Of a DNA stretch of 64,000 bases, positions 17,810 to 27,856 are shown piece by piece. Below the pieces are notes generated by a model, which saw nothing but the letters and a program-made list of their open reading frames with translations, did no database searches and was not told where the DNA came from. Source of the stretch: Sulfitobacter indolifex (GTDB taxonomy: Bacteria; Pseudomonadota; Alphaproteobacteria; Rhodobacterales; Rhodobacteraceae). Location of the stretch: positions 186,001-250,000 of the forward strand of contig NZ_CP084951.1 in NCBI RefSeq assembly GCF_022788655.1. Direction: 5' to 3'. Position numbers and translations under genes: made by a program. Positions within the stretch are counted from its first letter, which is position 1. The number at the start of each line of letters is the position of its first letter.

Positions 17810-18919
17810 CTATGCTTCGGGGCCGATCCGTCCGCGGTTGGTGCCGATCTGCCCGCGATGTAGCAGCAGGTGATCTAGCACCACGCAGGCCATCATCGCC
17901 TCGCCCACCGGCACGGCGCGGATACCGACGCAGGGGTCATGGCGGCCCTTGGTGATGATCTCGGTCTCTTCGCCCTGTTTGGTGATGGTGCGCCGCGTGG
18001 TCAGGATGCTGGAGGTCGGTTTGACCGCAAAACGCACGACCACGTCCTGTCCGGTGCTGATACCGCCCAAGATACCGCCCGCGTGGTTAGAGGAATACTC
18101 CGGCCCCTCCGGCCCCATGGTGATCTCATCCGCGTTCAACTCGCCCGTCAGCATCGCGGCTGACATGCCCTCGCCGATCTCCACGCCTTTGACGGCATTG
18201 ATGCTCATCATCGCGGCGGCCAGATCGGTGTCGAGCTTGCCATAGACCGGTGCGCCGAGCCCCGCAGGCACGCCGCGCGCAGTCAATTCGATGATCGCAC
18301 CCACGCTGCTGCCCGATTTGCGCAGCCCGTCGAGGTAATCGGCCCAGTCGCCTGCCGCCTTGGCGTCGGGCACCCAAAAGGGGTTCTGGTCGATCTGATC
18401 CCAGTCGAACGCTTCGCGGTCGATTTTATGAGGGCCCATCTGCACCATATAGCCGGTGATTTGTAGGTTCGGGGCCAGTGCCTTGATCGCCTCGCGCGCC
18501 AAGCCACCCGCCGCCACCCGCGCCGCCGTTTCGCGCGCCGAGGAACGGCCACCACCGCGATAGTCGCGGATGCCGTATTTTTGGAAATAGGTGATGTCGG
18601 CGTGGCCGGGGCGGAACTTGTCCTTGATGTCGCCGTAGTCTTTGGAGCGTTGATCTGTGTTCTCGATCATCAGCTGGATCGGCGTGCCTGTGGTCACCCC
18701 TTCGAAGGTGCCCGAGAGTATCCGCACCTCATCGGCCTCGCGCCGCTGGGTGGTGTATTTGTTCTGGCCGGGTTTGCGCTTGTCCAACCACTGCTGGATC
18801 ATTGCTTCGTCAATCGGCACACCGGGGGGGCAGCCATCAATCGTGGCGCCAAGGGCGGGCCCGTGGCTCTCGCCCCATGTGGTGACCCGGTAAAGATGGC
18901 CAAAGCTGTTGATCGACAT
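17810..18919 (-). CDS. aroC: Chorismate synthase
   Basis: Makes chorismate from 5-enolpyruvylshikimate 3-phosphate with reduced FMN, the last step of the shikimate pathway. Starting at [20 protein letters not shown] gives 369 residues. Family signatures present are [39 protein letters not shown] and [19 protein letters not shown]. The start has an AGGAGGT ribosome site; the longer frame does not. Confidence 0.97.
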   Translation of the reverse strand: MSINSFGHLYRVTTWGESHGPALGATIDGCPPGVPIDEAMIQQWLDKRKPGQNKYTTQRREADEVRILSGTFEGVTTGTPIQLMIENTDQRSKDYGDIKDKFRPGHADITYFQKYGIRDYRGGGRSSARETAARVAAGGLAREAIKALAPNLQITGYMVQMGPHKIDREAFDWDQIDQNPFWVPDAKAAGDWADYLDGLRKSGSSVGAIIELTARGVPAGLGAPVYGKLDTDLAAAMMSINAVKGVEIGEGMSAAMLTGELNADEITMGPEGPEYSSNHAGGILGGISTGQDVVVRFAVKPTSSILTTRRTITKQGEETEIITKGRHDPCVGIRAVPVGEAMMACVVLDHLLLHRGQIGTNRGRIGPEA

Positions 18920-19013
18920 GGGCGGACCTCCTGTTGTCAAACCCTTAGCCGGGGCAGCGCCCTGCCTCAAGGGGATTTGCCTTGCCAATTGTACAGGTCC
19001 GATCTACCCCTGA

Positions 19014-19104
19014 CGCTACCTCGGGGGGCCTTTGGGCTGAGATGTACGTGTTGTGCGGACCCGTTGAACCTGAACCGGTTAACACCGGCGGAGGGAAGGT
19101 CCGG
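19014..19104 (+). ncRNA. TPP riboswitch (THI element)
   Basis: The conserved THI-box core is present in order: GGGCTGAGA, then GGACCCGTTGAACCTGA, then CCGGTTAACACCGG and GGAGGGAAGGT, with a closing stem ACCTC/GAGGGAAGGT. It lies 44 bp before thiB and should shut off the thiBPQ operon when thiamine pyrophosphate is plentiful, probably by hiding the strong ribosome site AAGGAGG at about 19136. Confidence 0.95.
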
Positions 19105-19147
19105 ACAGACATCCACCTTTTACCTTTCGCCGCAAAAGGAGGATGCA

Positions 19148-20125
19148 ATGAAGTATCTTACACTTGCTGCGGGCGTCTTGGGCGCATCGGCTGCATGGGC
19201 GGAAACGCCTGAATTGACAGTCTATACCTACGACAGTTTCGTCACCGAATGGGGCCCCGGCCCGGCCATCGAAGAGGGTTTTGAGGCGCAGTGCGGCTGC
19301 GATTTGAAATTCGTCGGCATGGGCGATGGCGCGGCACTTCTGGCGCGGCTTAAGCTTGAGGGCGCCCGCTCTGACGCGGATATCGTGCTGGGGCTCGACA
19401 CCAGCCTTGTCGCGGCAGCGAAGGAGACTGAGCTTTTCGCGCCGAGCGAGTTGCAGGCAGAATATGACCTGCCGATCGCTTGGGAAGATAAAGTCTTCGT
19501 CCCCTATGACTGGGGCTACTTCGCCTTTGTTCATGGCACCGATCTTGACGCTCCTGCAGATTTCAAAGCGCTCGCCGAGAGTGATTTGAAGATCGTGATC
19601 CAAGACCCCCGTTCATCGACCCCCGGTCTGGGTCTGTTGATGTGGGTCAAAGCGGCCTATGGCGATGAGGCCCCCGAGGTCTGGGCAGGGCTGGCGGATA
19701 ATATCGTGACGGTCACCAAAGGCTGGTCCGAAGCTTACGGTCTGTTCCTCGAAGGCGAAGCCGACATGGTGCTGAGCTACACGACCTCGCCCGCCTATCA
19801 CCTGATCGCGGAAGAGGATGACAGCAAAACTGCCGCCCTCTTTGACGAAGGCCACTACATGCAGATCGAAGTGGCGGGAAAGCTCGCGGGATCAGATCAG
19901 CCCGAACTGGCGGATCAGTTCCTGCAGTACCTCGTGTCCAACGCGGCGCAATCGGTGCTGCCGACGACCAACTGGATGTATCCTGCCGTAACGCCTGAGG
20001 GTGGTCTGCCCGAAGGGTTCAAAGGGATGATCCAACCCGGCAAGGCGCTGTTGGTGCCCAATGCCGATGTACCCGCGCTCCGTGAAGAGGCCTTGAACGA
20101 ATGGCTGACCGCGCTGTCGCGCTAA
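19148..20125 (+). CDS. thiB: Thiamine ABC transporter substrate-binding protein
   Basis: Periplasmic binding protein for thiamine, thiamine phosphate and TPP. The ATG at 19148 follows AAGGAGG and starts a Sec signal peptide (MKYLTLAAGVLGASAAWA, cut before ETPELTVYTYDS). The 325 residues include CGCDLKFVGMGDGAALLARL and VLPTTNWMYPAV, typical of ThiB. The frame is open far upstream, but through the riboswitch and aroC, so that part is not coding. It heads the TPP-regulated thiBPQ operon. Confidence 0.95.
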   Translation: MKYLTLAAGVLGASAAWAETPELTVYTYDSFVTEWGPGPAIEEGFEAQCGCDLKFVGMGDGAALLARLKLEGARSDADIVLGLDTSLVAAAKETELFAPSELQAEYDLPIAWEDKVFVPYDWGYFAFVHGTDLDAPADFKALAESDLKIVIQDPRSSTPGLGLLMWVKAAYGDEAPEVWAGLADNIVTVTKGWSEAYGLFLEGEADMVLSYTTSPAYHLIAEEDDSKTAALFDEGHYMQIEVAGKLAGSDQPELADQFLQYLVSNAAQSVLPTTNWMYPAVTPEGGLPEGFKGMIQPGKALLVPNADVPALREEALNEWLTALSR

Positions 20126-21657
20126 GCAGCAAGACGGGGCTTTTCGCCGCCGTTCTGGTCGCGGGCCTGATCCTTGCCGCCTTGGTCGCCGTTTTCATGG
20201 CGGCCGATGTGGCGGCAGGGCTCGGCGCGGCGGACTGGGCGGCGGTGCGTTTTACTGTCACGCAGGCGGTGTGGTCGGCGGTGCTGTCTGTGCTGCTCGC
20301 GGTACCGGTCGCCCGCGCCTTGGCACGGCGGCGGTTTTGGGGGCGTGGGGCGTTGATTACGCTGCTCGGCGCGCCCTTTATTCTGCCAGTCATCGTTGCG
20401 GTGTTGGGGTTGCTGACGGTCTTTGGCCGCTCGGGCCTGCTGAACCAATTTGGTGGGGCGCTTGGCCTCCCGCCCGTGTCGATCTACGGGCTGCATGGCG
20501 TGGTTCTGGCGCATGTTTTCTTTAATCTTCCGCTGGCGACCCGGCTTTTGCTGCAAGGCTGGCAGAGCATCCCGTCCGAGCGGTTTCGGCTGGCCGGGCA
20601 GCTGCAGATGACGCCCCGTGCGGTGTTTCTGGCGCTAGAGTGGCCGATGCTGCGGCAGGTGTTACCTGGGGTGGCGGCGCTGATTTTCGTGATTTGCCTG
20701 ACGAGTTTTGCCGTGGCGTTGACGCTGGGCGGCGGACCTCGTGCGACGACGATCGAACTGGCGATCTATCAGGCGTTTCGGTTTGATTTTGATCTGGGCC
20801 GCGCCGCGCTTTTATCGGTGGTGCAGCTCGCGTTGGCTGGCGCAGCGGCGGTCGCGGCACTTTGGCTGATCCCGCCGATCAGCTTGGGCGGCGGGTTGGA
20901 CCGCCCTCTGCGCCGGTGGGATGCGCTGGGCGGAGGACAGCGGTTGCTCGACATCACCGTGATTATGCTTGCCGCGCTGTTTTTGCTGCTGCCACTGGGG
21001 GCCGTGGTGCTGCGTGGTTTGGCGGGGGTAGGGCAGCTGCCACCCTCGGTTTGGCAGGCCGCGCTGAACAGCATTCTGGTAGCGGGCCTAAGTGTGCTGG
21101 TGCTTGCCGTGTTGGCCCTGCCGATGGCGGGGTGGATCGCCACCCGGCGGCGCGGCGGGGTGGAGGCGATTGGCTTGATGGGCCTCGCCGCCTCACCGCT
21201 GATGATCGGCACGGGATGGTTCATCATGATCAACCCAGTGCTGGATCCCGCACGGCTGAGCTTGCCGGTCACGGCCTTGGTGAACGCGCTGATGGCGCTG
21301 CCCTTCGTGCTGCGTATCCTGGTGCCGCGCCTTCGCGAGACGTTGCAGGATTTTGGCCCGCTGACGCAGACCCTCGGCATGGGTGGCTGGACGCTGTGGC
21401 GTCTGCTGGTCCTGCCGCGCTTGCGTCCGCAACTGGGCTTTGCTGCCGGGTTGACGGGGGCGTTGTCGGTGGGTGACCTCGGCGTCATCGCGCTGTTCGC
21501 GGATCAAGACCGTGCGACGCTGCCCTTGCAGATGTACCGTCTGATGGGGGCTTACCGGATGGAGGCCGCTGCGGGCGCGGCGCTGCTGCTGTTGATCTTG
21601 GCGCTGGCGGTGTTTTTCATCTGCGACAAATGGGGGCGCTGGCATGCTGACGCTTGA
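20101..21657 (+). CDS. thiP: Thiamine ABC transporter permease ThiP
   Basis: Inner-membrane permease made of two fused halves, as is usual for ThiP. The 518 residues have about twelve helices and two EAA-type loops (around MTPRAVFLALEWPMLRQVLPG and TLGMGGWTLWRLLVLPRLRP). The start at 20101 overlaps the thiB end by 25 bp, giving coupled translation. It is extremely rich in Ala, Leu and GC codons, which makes long antisense frames. Confidence 0.94.
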   Translation: MADRAVALSSKTGLFAAVLVAGLILAALVAVFMAADVAAGLGAADWAAVRFTVTQAVWSAVLSVLLAVPVARALARRRFWGRGALITLLGAPFILPVIVAVLGLLTVFGRSGLLNQFGGALGLPPVSIYGLHGVVLAHVFFNLPLATRLLLQGWQSIPSERFRLAGQLQMTPRAVFLALEWPMLRQVLPGVAALIFVICLTSFAVALTLGGGPRATTIELAIYQAFRFDFDLGRAALLSVVQLALAGAAAVAALWLIPPISLGGGLDRPLRRWDALGGGQRLLDITVIMLAALFLLLPLGAVVLRGLAGVGQLPPSVWQAALNSILVAGLSVLVLAVLALPMAGWIATRRRGGVEAIGLMGLAASPLMIGTGWFIMINPVLDPARLSLPVTALVNALMALPFVLRILVPRLRETLQDFGPLTQTLGMGGWTLWRLLVLPRLRPQLGFAAGLTGALSVGDLGVIALFADQDRATLPLQMYRLMGAYRMEAAAGAALLLLILALAVFFICDKWGRWHADA

Positions 21658-22336
21658 AGAGATGCGCATTGAGCGGGGCGACTTTAGCCTCTCTGCCGAT
21701 ATGACGCTCGCGCAGGGGCGCAGCTACGCGGTAATCGGCCCCTCTGGTTCGGGCAAGTCGACCTTGCTTGCGGCGATCTGTGGCTTTGTGCCTGTGGCGG
21801 CAGGGCGGTTGTTGCGGGATGGCGCGGACATCACCGACCAGCATCCGGGCCAGCGCGGCATGACGATGCTGTTTCAGGATAATAATCTGTTTCCCCATCT
21901 CACTGTGCGGCAGAATGTAGGCCTTGGTCTGCGCCCCGACCTGCGGTTGAAGGCGGCGGATCAAGTGCGGATCGATGCCGCCCTCGCGCGAGTGGGGCTG
22001 AGCGACCATGCCGCCAAACGCCCGGGCGCATTGTCAGGCGGACAGCAAAGCCGCGTGGCGCTGGCGCGGGTGCTGGTGCAGGCGCGGCCTTGGGTGCTGT
22101 TGGATGAACCCTTTGCCGCCCTCGGCCCGGCGCTGAGGGTTGAGATGCTAGATCTGGTCCAAGACCTCGCCCGCGAGACCGGGGCGGGGCTGATCATGGT
22201 GACCCATGCGCCCGATGACGTGCGGCGCATCGCGGATGAGGTGATCTTTGTTGAAGGCGGTCGTGCCCATGCGCCGGGGCCGGCGGCGGAGCTTTTGGAC
22301 AACCCGCCCCCGGCCCTGCGCGCCTATCTGGGTTAA
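21644..22336 (+). CDS. thiQ: Thiamine ABC transporter ATP-binding protein ThiQ
   Basis: ATPase of the thiamine importer. Walker A is [10 protein letters not shown] (residue about 37), Q-loop [14 protein letters not shown], signature [15 protein letters not shown], Walker [15 protein letters not shown]-loop VTHAPDDV. It has 230 residues and overlaps thiP by 14 bp. It converges on ribH, whose stop lies 4 bp inside this gene's end. Confidence 0.95.
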   Translation: MLTLEEMRIERGDFSLSADMTLAQGRSYAVIGPSGSGKSTLLAAICGFVPVAAGRLLRDGADITDQHPGQRGMTMLFQDNNLFPHLTVRQNVGLGLRPDLRLKAADQVRIDAALARVGLSDHAAKRPGALSGGQQSRVALARVLVQARPWVLLDEPFAALGPALRVEMLDLVQDLARETGAGLIMVTHAPDDVRRIADEVIFVEGGRAHAPGPAAELLDNPPPALRAYLG

Positions 22337-22815
22337 GCGGCGGAAATTTTTGAAATTTCCGGGACGTTTTCTTTTGAAGAAAACGTGTCTAGTGCTTGCG
22401 TCATGCCAAGCGCGGCCTGAGCCGCCTCGCGCCCTTTGGTCACGAAGTGATCGCGGTAGATGGCATTGTGGTGTTCAGTTTCCTGATAATGATGCGGGGT
22501 CAGCGAGACCGACAGCACCGGCAGGTCGCAATCCAACCCCACGCGCATCAGCCCATCGACCACGGTCTGCGCCACGAAGTCATGGCGGTAGATGCCGCCA
22601 TCCACCACAAAGGCCGCGCAGATTACGGCGTCATAGCGCCCCGTCTTGGCCAAACGCTGCGCCATAAGCGGCAGTTCAAACGCGCCGGGAACGGCAAAGC
22701 TGTCTACCTGCGTGGCATCAATGATTTCGGTAAATCCGTCATAGGCGCGGTCAACGATATCCGCATGCCAGCTTGCACGCACAAAGGCGAAACGGGCGGA
22801 ACGTTCTTGTGTCAT
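22333..22815 (-). CDS. ribH: 6,7-dimethyl-8-ribityllumazine synthase, RibH2 type
   Basis: Condenses the pyrimidinedione with 3,4-dihydroxybutanone phosphate to give the riboflavin precursor. Starting at [20 protein letters not shown] (ribosome site AAGGAGA) gives 160 residues. The features [39 protein letters not shown] and [14 protein letters not shown] fit the RibH2 subgroup known from Brucella and rhizobia, which forms decamers. It stands alone, away from ribBA/ribE, under an FMN riboswitch. Confidence 0.93.
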   Translation of the reverse strand: MTQERSARFAFVRASWHADIVDRAYDGFTEIIDATQVDSFAVPGAFELPLMAQRLAKTGRYDAVICAAFVVDGGIYRHDFVAQTVVDGLMRVGLDCDLPVLSVSLTPHHYQETEHHNAIYRDHFVTKGREAAQAALGMTQALDTFSSKENVPEISKISAA

Positions 22816-22894
22816 TGTGATCTCCTTTAGGTTCAGACACGTCCACCCAAGGCGATCACGCGCACAGACCGGGCCAAAGCCGCGCCTGTGTTCG

Positions 22895-23029
22895 CATTCT
22901 CTTCCATCCGGACTGTGACCGTCGGCTCTGGAATCGCACCAGATCTGCTGACACCTCCAAAGAGGCCGCTCGCGGGCTTGCGGAGGACCGCTTACCGCCG
23001 GTGGGGAATTTCGCCCCGCCCTGAGAATG
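22895..23029 (-). ncRNA. FMN riboswitch (RFN element)
   Basis: Read on the minus strand it starts TCTCAGGGCGGGG, has AATTCCCCACCGGCGGTAA, GCCCGCGAGC, then CAGATCTGGTGCGATTCCAGAGCCGACGGT (shown here in its two conserved parts around GATTCCAGAGCC) and CAGTCCGGATG before GAAGAGAATG. All conserved RFN arms are present. It lies 80 bp before ribH and should lower ribH expression when FMN is high. Confidence 0.96.
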
Positions 23030-23090
23030 ATGTCAGGTTGCCAAGTTGGGGAAGGCTCTGCAATACCAAAAGAAACGTGCAGGAGCCGCC

Positions 23091-23705
23091 ATGCATCCCA
23101 ATCCGATCTACCGCGATGAATCCCGTGACCGGAATCTGAGTTTCGCCCGTGACGTTGGCTTTGGCGTGCTGGCGATGAACGCCGACGACGGGCCGTTGAT
23201 GGCACATGTGCCTTTCATTCTGAACGATGCCGGGGATCTGGCGGAACTGCACCTGGTGCGCTCAAACCCCATCGCGCGGGCGCTGAAGACCCCGCAACCG
23301 GTGCGTTTGGCGGTCACTGGGGCCGACAGCTATGTCTCGCCTGATTGGTACGGGATCGAAGATCAGGTGCCGACATGGAACTACGTCGCCGTGCACCTGA
23401 CGGGAGTGCTCGAGATGCGCCCGGCAGAGGAACTGCCCGACCTACTGGCGCAGCAATCGGCGGTCTATGAGGCGCGGCTGGCGCCCAAGACCCCATGGAA
23501 AATGGACAAGATGACGCCCGAAGCGCGGGGCAAGATGCTGCGCATGATCGTGCCTTGTCAGATCCGTGTCACCGGGATCGACGGCACATGGAAGCTGGGC
23601 CAGAACAAGGATGACGCCGTGCGTCTGGCGGCAGCGGATCAGATGGCAGCGCATGGGTTTGGCACGGAGCCGGCGGTGATGGCTGCATTGATGCGCGGCG
23701 TGTGA
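23091..23705 (+). CDS. PaiB-like FMN-binding negative transcriptional regulator family protein
   Basis: Member of the PaiB family, FMN-binding split-barrel proteins named after a Bacillus regulator of protease and sporulation genes; in most bacteria the role is unproven. The ATG at 23091 ([15 protein letters not shown]) has a CAGGAG ribosome site and gives 204 residues. Typical motifs are [26 protein letters not shown] and [25 protein letters not shown] blocks. It is divergent from ribH, across the FMN riboswitch. Confidence 0.9.
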   Translation: MHPNPIYRDESRDRNLSFARDVGFGVLAMNADDGPLMAHVPFILNDAGDLAELHLVRSNPIARALKTPQPVRLAVTGADSYVSPDWYGIEDQVPTWNYVAVHLTGVLEMRPAEELPDLLAQQSAVYEARLAPKTPWKMDKMTPEARGKMLRMIVPCQIRVTGIDGTWKLGQNKDDAVRLAAADQMAAHGFGTEPAVMAALMRGV

Positions 23706-23765
23706 TCGCCGTTGCGTCTGACCGTGCGGCGTTGAATAGTGCGGCCAACCAAGGGGGGACTTCAC

Positions 23766-24374
23766 GTGAAACTATTCTATTCTCCAACCTCACCCTATGT
23801 CCGCAAGGTCATGGTGTTGCTGCATGAAACTGGCCAACTCGACGATGTCACACTGGAGCCGACCTCGGGCACGCCGCTGGCACCTGCCACGGGCCTTGTC
23901 GAAAAGAACCCTCTTACCAAGGTGCCTGCATTGGAGCGGGCCGATGGCTGCACGCTCTATGACAGCCGGGTGATCTGCGCGTATCTGGACGACCGCGCGG
24001 GCGGCAAGCTTTACCCCAGCGGGGTCGCAAGGTGGGACACATTGACGCTGGAAGCCACGGCGGATGGCATGCTCGATGCCGCTTTGGCGATGGTCTACGA
24101 AGGCAAACTGCGCCCCGACGAAAAGCGCATGTCAGAGTGGGTCGAGGCTCAGTGGTGCAAGGTTGCCCGCGCCTGCACGACGTTGAACGCAAGATGGGTC
24201 GCGCATCTGGCGGGGCCATTGGATATGGGGCAAATCGCCCTTGGCTGCGCATTGGGCTATGTCGATTTTCGCCATGGCGCGCGGGATTGGCGTGCTGGAA
24301 ATCCTGATCTGGCGGCATGGTTCGACAATTTTGATTCGCGCCCCGCGATGACGCATACAGCGCCGCCGCAGTAA
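23766..24374 (+). CDS. Glutathione S-transferase family protein
   Basis: Soluble GST-fold protein. The thioredoxin-like N-terminal domain (MKLFYSPTSPYVRKVMVLLHE, NPLTKVPALERADG, YDSRVICAYLD) is followed by an all-helical C-terminal domain, 202 residues in total. I choose the GTG at 23766, preceded by AAGGGGGG at good distance; an upstream GTG at 23739 is weaker. The SPY motif suggests a serine-type or Cys-lacking site. Substrate unknown. Confidence 0.88.
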   Translation: MKLFYSPTSPYVRKVMVLLHETGQLDDVTLEPTSGTPLAPATGLVEKNPLTKVPALERADGCTLYDSRVICAYLDDRAGGKLYPSGVARWDTLTLEATADGMLDAALAMVYEGKLRPDEKRMSEWVEAQWCKVARACTTLNARWVAHLAGPLDMGQIALGCALGYVDFRHGARDWRAGNPDLAAWFDNFDSRPAMTHTAPPQ

Positions 24375-24392
24375 TCACGCCGTAATGATATT

Positions 24393-24426
24393 GCCACAAT
24401 CGCGGTATTTTTGCCGCGTTGTGGCG
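24393..24426. promoter_or_regulatory. Hairpin upstream of petA; possible terminator or operator, with a TTGACC box after it
   Basis: GCCACAATCGCGG and CCGCGTTGTGGC pair over 12 bp with one bulged base across the loop TATTTTTG. It lies just after the GST gene. A -35-like TTGACC follows at 24429. The hairpin may end the GST transcript or be a binding site for the petABC promoter; the sequence alone does not decide. Confidence 0.4.
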
Positions 24427-24564
24427 GGCTTGACCCAAGATGCGCGGCTTTGGCATCTGGACGGGCGCGGTCCATCCCGGTAGATAGCGGCGAGAAGTCA
24501 GGTGGCAAGGTGACGCCACCCCTATGTCTGACGGCCAAATTTGGCCAAGAATTGGAGTAAACCC

Positions 24565-25125
24565 GTGTCCCAAGCAGAAGAACACGCAGGCACCCGGAGG
24601 GATTTCCTGTATTACGCGACAGCCGGTACAGGTGCCGTCGCCGTTGGTGCCGCCGTCTGGCCGCTGGTCAACCAGATGAACCCCTCTGCCGACGTAAAGG
24701 CGCTGTCGTCCATCCGTGTGGATGTGTCCGGCGTTGAAGTCGGGACGCAGCTGACTGTGAAGTGGCTGGGCAAGCCGGTGTTCATTCGCCGCCGCACCGA
24801 AGCCGAGATCGAAGAGGCGAAAGCCGTCGATGTATCGACGCTGCCCGATCCGATCGCGCAGAACGAGAACCTCAGCGGCGACGTGCCTGCCACGGACGAG
24901 AACCGCGCGTTGGATGAAACTGGCGAATGGCTGGTTCAGATGGGCGTTTGTACGCACCTTGGCTGTGTGCCTTTGGGTGATGCGGGTGACTTTGGCGGCT
25001 GGTTCTGCCCCTGCCACGGGTCGCACTACGACACCGCAGGCCGCATCCGTAAAGGGCCGGCCCCACGCAACTTGCCGGTGCCTGTCGCCGAATTCGTGGA
25101 CGAGTCCACGATTAAACTGGGTTAA
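24565..25125 (+). CDS. petA: Ubiquinol-cytochrome c reductase Rieske iron-sulfur subunit
   Basis: 2Fe-2S subunit of the cytochrome bc1 complex that takes the first electron from ubiquinol. The GTG at 24565 gives [20 protein letters not shown], matching the Tat-type RRDFLY anchor of Rhodobacter PetA; it has 186 residues. One N-terminal helix ([18 protein letters not shown]) precedes the cluster domain with ligands in CTHLGC and CPCHGSH. First gene of petABC. Confidence 0.97.
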   Translation: MSQAEEHAGTRRDFLYYATAGTGAVAVGAAVWPLVNQMNPSADVKALSSIRVDVSGVEVGTQLTVKWLGKPVFIRRRTEAEIEEAKAVDVSTLPDPIAQNENLSGDVPATDENRALDETGEWLVQMGVCTHLGCVPLGDAGDFGGWFCPCHGSHYDTAGRIRKGPAPRNLPVPVAEFVDESTIKLG

Positions 25126-25140
25126 GGGAGCGGAAGAAAG

Positions 25141-26484
25141 ATGTCTGGAATTCCTCACGACCATTACGAGCCGAATTCGAACGGCGAAAAGTGGCTGCAC
25201 CGCCGCCTTCCCATCGTTGGCCTTTTGTACGACACATTGATGATCCCCACGCCCAAGAACCTGAACTGGATGTGGATCTGGGGCATCGTGCTGACTTTCT
25301 GTCTGGCACTGCAAATTATCACCGGCATCGTTTTGGTGATGCACTACACGCCGCATGTCGACATGGCCTTTTCGTCGGTTGAGCATATTATGCGCAACGT
25401 GAACGGCGGCTATATGATCCGCTATCTGCATATGAACGGCGCGTCGTTGTTCTTCATCGCGGTCTATGCCCACATTTTCCGCGGTCTTTACTACGGGTCG
25501 TATAAAGCCCCGCGTGAGATCACATGGATCATCGGCATGTTGATCTACCTGCTGATGATGGCCACAGGTTTCATGGGCTACGTTCTGCCTTGGGGTCAGA
25601 TGTCCTTCTGGGGCGCGACCGTGATCACCGGCCTCTTTGGCGCGATCCCGTTCATCGGCGAAGGTCTGCAGACCTTCCTGCTGGGTGGACCTGCCGTTGA
25701 TAACGCGACGCTGAACCGCTTCTTCTCGTTGCACTATCTGCTGCCGTTTGTGATTGCGGGTCTTGTGGTTCTCCACATCTGGGCCTTCCACACGACTGGC
25801 AACAACAACCCCACCGGGGTCGAAGTGCGCCGCACCTCCAAAGAAGACGCCAAGAAAGACACGCTGCCGTTCTGGCCCTACTTCGTGATCAAGGACTTGT
25901 TCGCGCTGGCGGTGATCCTGACGCTGTTCTTCGCGGTTGTTGGCTTCATGCCGAACTACCTTGGCCACCCGGACAACTACATCGAAGCGAACGCTCTGGC
26001 GACGCCTGCGCACATCGTGCCGGAATGGTACTTCCTGCCCTTCTACGCGATCCTGCGGGCCTTCACTTCTGAAGTTTGGGTTGTCCAAATCGCGTCCTTC
26101 GTGACCGGTGGCATCATCGACGCCAAGTTCTTCGGCGTGTTGGCGATGTTTGGTGCGATTGCGGTTATGGCGCTGGTGCCTTGGCTGGACACATCCTCTG
26201 TACGTTCGGGCCGTTACCGTCCGATGTTCAAATGGTGGTTCGCCCTGCTGGTGATCGACTTCTTCGCCCTGATGTGGCTGGGCGCGATGCCAGCGGAAGA
26301 GCCCTACGCGAGCTTCTCACTGATCGCTTCGGCCTACTGGTTCGCCTACTTCCTCGTGATCCTGCCTCTCTTGGGTGTGATCGAGAAGCCGCTGGCGCAG
26401 CCGGAGACCATCGAAGCCGACTTTGACGCGCATTACGCGCCCAAGGCTGGCGGCACCAAGACGCTTGTGAACCCGGCGAAATAA
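25141..26484 (+). CDS. petB: Cytochrome b of the bc1 complex
   Basis: Eight-helix inner-membrane subunit with two b hemes and the Qo and Qi quinone sites. The 447 residues start [20 protein letters not shown]. The conserved PEWY of the Qo site is visible in [17 protein letters not shown], with [20 protein letters not shown] before it; paired heme histidines lie in [20 protein letters not shown] and [25 protein letters not shown] helices. It lies 15 bp after petA and 5 bp before petC. Confidence 0.98.
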   Translation: MSGIPHDHYEPNSNGEKWLHRRLPIVGLLYDTLMIPTPKNLNWMWIWGIVLTFCLALQIITGIVLVMHYTPHVDMAFSSVEHIMRNVNGGYMIRYLHMNGASLFFIAVYAHIFRGLYYGSYKAPREITWIIGMLIYLLMMATGFMGYVLPWGQMSFWGATVITGLFGAIPFIGEGLQTFLLGGPAVDNATLNRFFSLHYLLPFVIAGLVVLHIWAFHTTGNNNPTGVEVRRTSKEDAKKDTLPFWPYFVIKDLFALAVILTLFFAVVGFMPNYLGHPDNYIEANALATPAHIVPEWYFLPFYAILRAFTSEVWVVQIASFVTGGIIDAKFFGVLAMFGAIAVMALVPWLDTSSVRSGRYRPMFKWWFALLVIDFFALMWLGAMPAEEPYASFSLIASAYWFAYFLVILPLLGVIEKPLAQPETIEADFDAHYAPKAGGTKTLVNPAK

Positions 26485-26489
26485 GGATC

Positions 26490-27800
26490 ATGACCATGAT
26501 GAAGACCAACCTCCTTTCTGCCGTGGTATCTTTGGGCCTTGCCCTGCCGGGAACGGCAGTGCTGGCGCAAGACACAGCGACAGAAGAAGAACTGCTAACA
26601 ACTCCGGCGGAAACGCCGGAGGCCGAAGCCGAGACTGCACCGGCTGAAGCGCCAGCCGCAGAAGAAGCCCCGGTTGAAGAGCCGACAGTCGACGCAGTCC
26701 CGGCTGACGAAGCTGCCGACGCACCCGAAGTCGCACCCGCTCCTTCCGAGGAGCCTGCGGCTGAGGAAGCACCTGCCGAGGAAGCCGCCACAGAAGAGGC
26801 TCCTGCAGAGGAACCTGTGGCTGAGGAAGCGCCAGCTGAAGCAGAAGCAACCGAGGAAGCGCCTGTTGAAGAGGCACCTGCCGAGGAAGCCGAAGCCACT
26901 GGTGAAGAGCAGTCCACTGCCGAAGAAAACGCCGATGCCGATGTCATTGCCGAAGATGACGTTGCCGGTCAGGCGCATAGCGATGACCCCGAAGTGGGCG
27001 TTATGGAAGCGGATGACCACGGCGAGGAAACTGCCTCTGACGATCATGCCGGTGACGACGATCACGGTGACGATTCCCACGCCACGCCGCATATCGAAAA
27101 CATCGATTTCTCCTTCGATGGTCCCTTCGGCGGCTATGACGTAAACCAGCTTCAGCGCGGTCTGCAGATCTATACCGAGGTTTGCGCCGCCTGCCACGGT
27201 CTGGAATATGTCGCGATGCGGACATTGTCGGACGAAACCGGTCCGAACATGCCCAACGATCAGGTGATCGAATACGCCAAGGGCTATGACATCTATGACG
27301 CCGAGCTGGACGACACCCGTCCCGGCACCCCGGTCGATCACTTCCCCGGCTCTAACCTGTCTAATGCACCTGACCTGTCGCTGATGGCCAAGAAACGCGC
27401 CGCGTTCCATGGCCCTTACGGTTTGGGCATCAACCAGTTCCTCAAAGGGATTGGCGGGCCGGAGTATATCACCGCGCTGCTGACCGGTTATACTGGCGAA
27501 GAGAAAGAGCAGGCGGGCACCGTTCTTTATGAAAACACCGTCTTCCCCGGTGGTTGGATCGCCATGGCGCCGCCCCTGTCGGATGAGCTGGTCGAGTTCG
27601 CAGATGAACATGCCAATGACGTGCAGCACTTGGCCGAGGATGTCTCTGCCTTCCTGATGTGGACCGCCGAGCCTAAGTTGGGCGCGCGTAAGCAGGCCGG
27701 TTTTGCGGGTGTCGCGCTGCTGGGCTTGCTCTCGGTGCTGCTCTATCTGACCAACAAGAAGCTCTGGGCGCCGATCAAGAATCGCCGCAAGGACGACTAA
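26490..27800 (+). CDS. petC: Cytochrome c1 with long acidic Ala/Glu/Pro-rich insertion
   Basis: Heme c subunit of the bc1 complex, passing electrons to cytochrome c. A Sec signal peptide (to AVLAQ, residue about 27) is followed by some 175 residues of low-complexity EEAPAEE-type sequence and an Asp/His-rich stretch ([12 protein letters not shown]), before the heme site CAACH at about 232-236. The C-terminal anchor is [15 protein letters not shown]. It has 436 residues against about 260 in Rhodobacter capsulatus; Paracoccus denitrificans c1 has a comparable acidic insertion. ATG codons at 26490, 26496 and 26499 compete; the AAGGA site suits 26496 best. Confidence 0.96.
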   Translation: MTMMKTNLLSAVVSLGLALPGTAVLAQDTATEEELLTTPAETPEAEAETAPAEAPAAEEAPVEEPTVDAVPADEAADAPEVAPAPSEEPAAEEAPAEEAATEEAPAEEPVAEEAPAEAEATEEAPVEEAPAEEAEATGEEQSTAEENADADVIAEDDVAGQAHSDDPEVGVMEADDHGEETASDDHAGDDDHGDDSHATPHIENIDFSFDGPFGGYDVNQLQRGLQIYTEVCAACHGLEYVAMRTLSDETGPNMPNDQVIEYAKGYDIYDAELDDTRPGTPVDHFPGSNLSNAPDLSLMAKKRAAFHGPYGLGINQFLKGIGGPEYITALLTGYTGEEKEQAGTVLYENTVFPGGWIAMAPPLSDELVEFADEHANDVQHLAEDVSAFLMWTAEPKLGARKQAGFAGVALLGLLSVLLYLTNKKLWAPIKNRRKDD

Positions 27801-27829
27801 TCGGGCCACGGCTTGAGAGAATGCATGAG

Positions 27830-27856
27830 GGGGCGTCGGGAAACCGGCGCCCCTTT
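27830..27856 (+). terminator. petABC terminator
   Basis: GGGGCGTCGG and CCGGCGCCCC form a 10-bp stem (one G-T pair) around a GAAA loop, followed by TTT, 29 bp after the petC stop. A short T-run but a very stable stem. Confidence 0.8.

Noticed and set aside
18581..19147. Upstream extension of the thiB frame
   Set aside because: It runs antisense through aroC and through the TPP riboswitch; the signal peptide and AAGGAGG site fix the start at 19148.
23914..26088. 724-codon open frame on the minus strand across the GST, petA and petB genes
   Set aside because: It is fully antisense to three clear genes, has no ribosome site and no recognisable domain; such frames arise from strong GC bias at third codon positions.
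26580..26960. Repeat-like DNA in petC that could look like a short tandem or CRISPR array
   Set aside because: The repetition is at codon level (GAG, GAA, GCx, CCx) and keeps the reading frame; no constant repeat with unique spacers.
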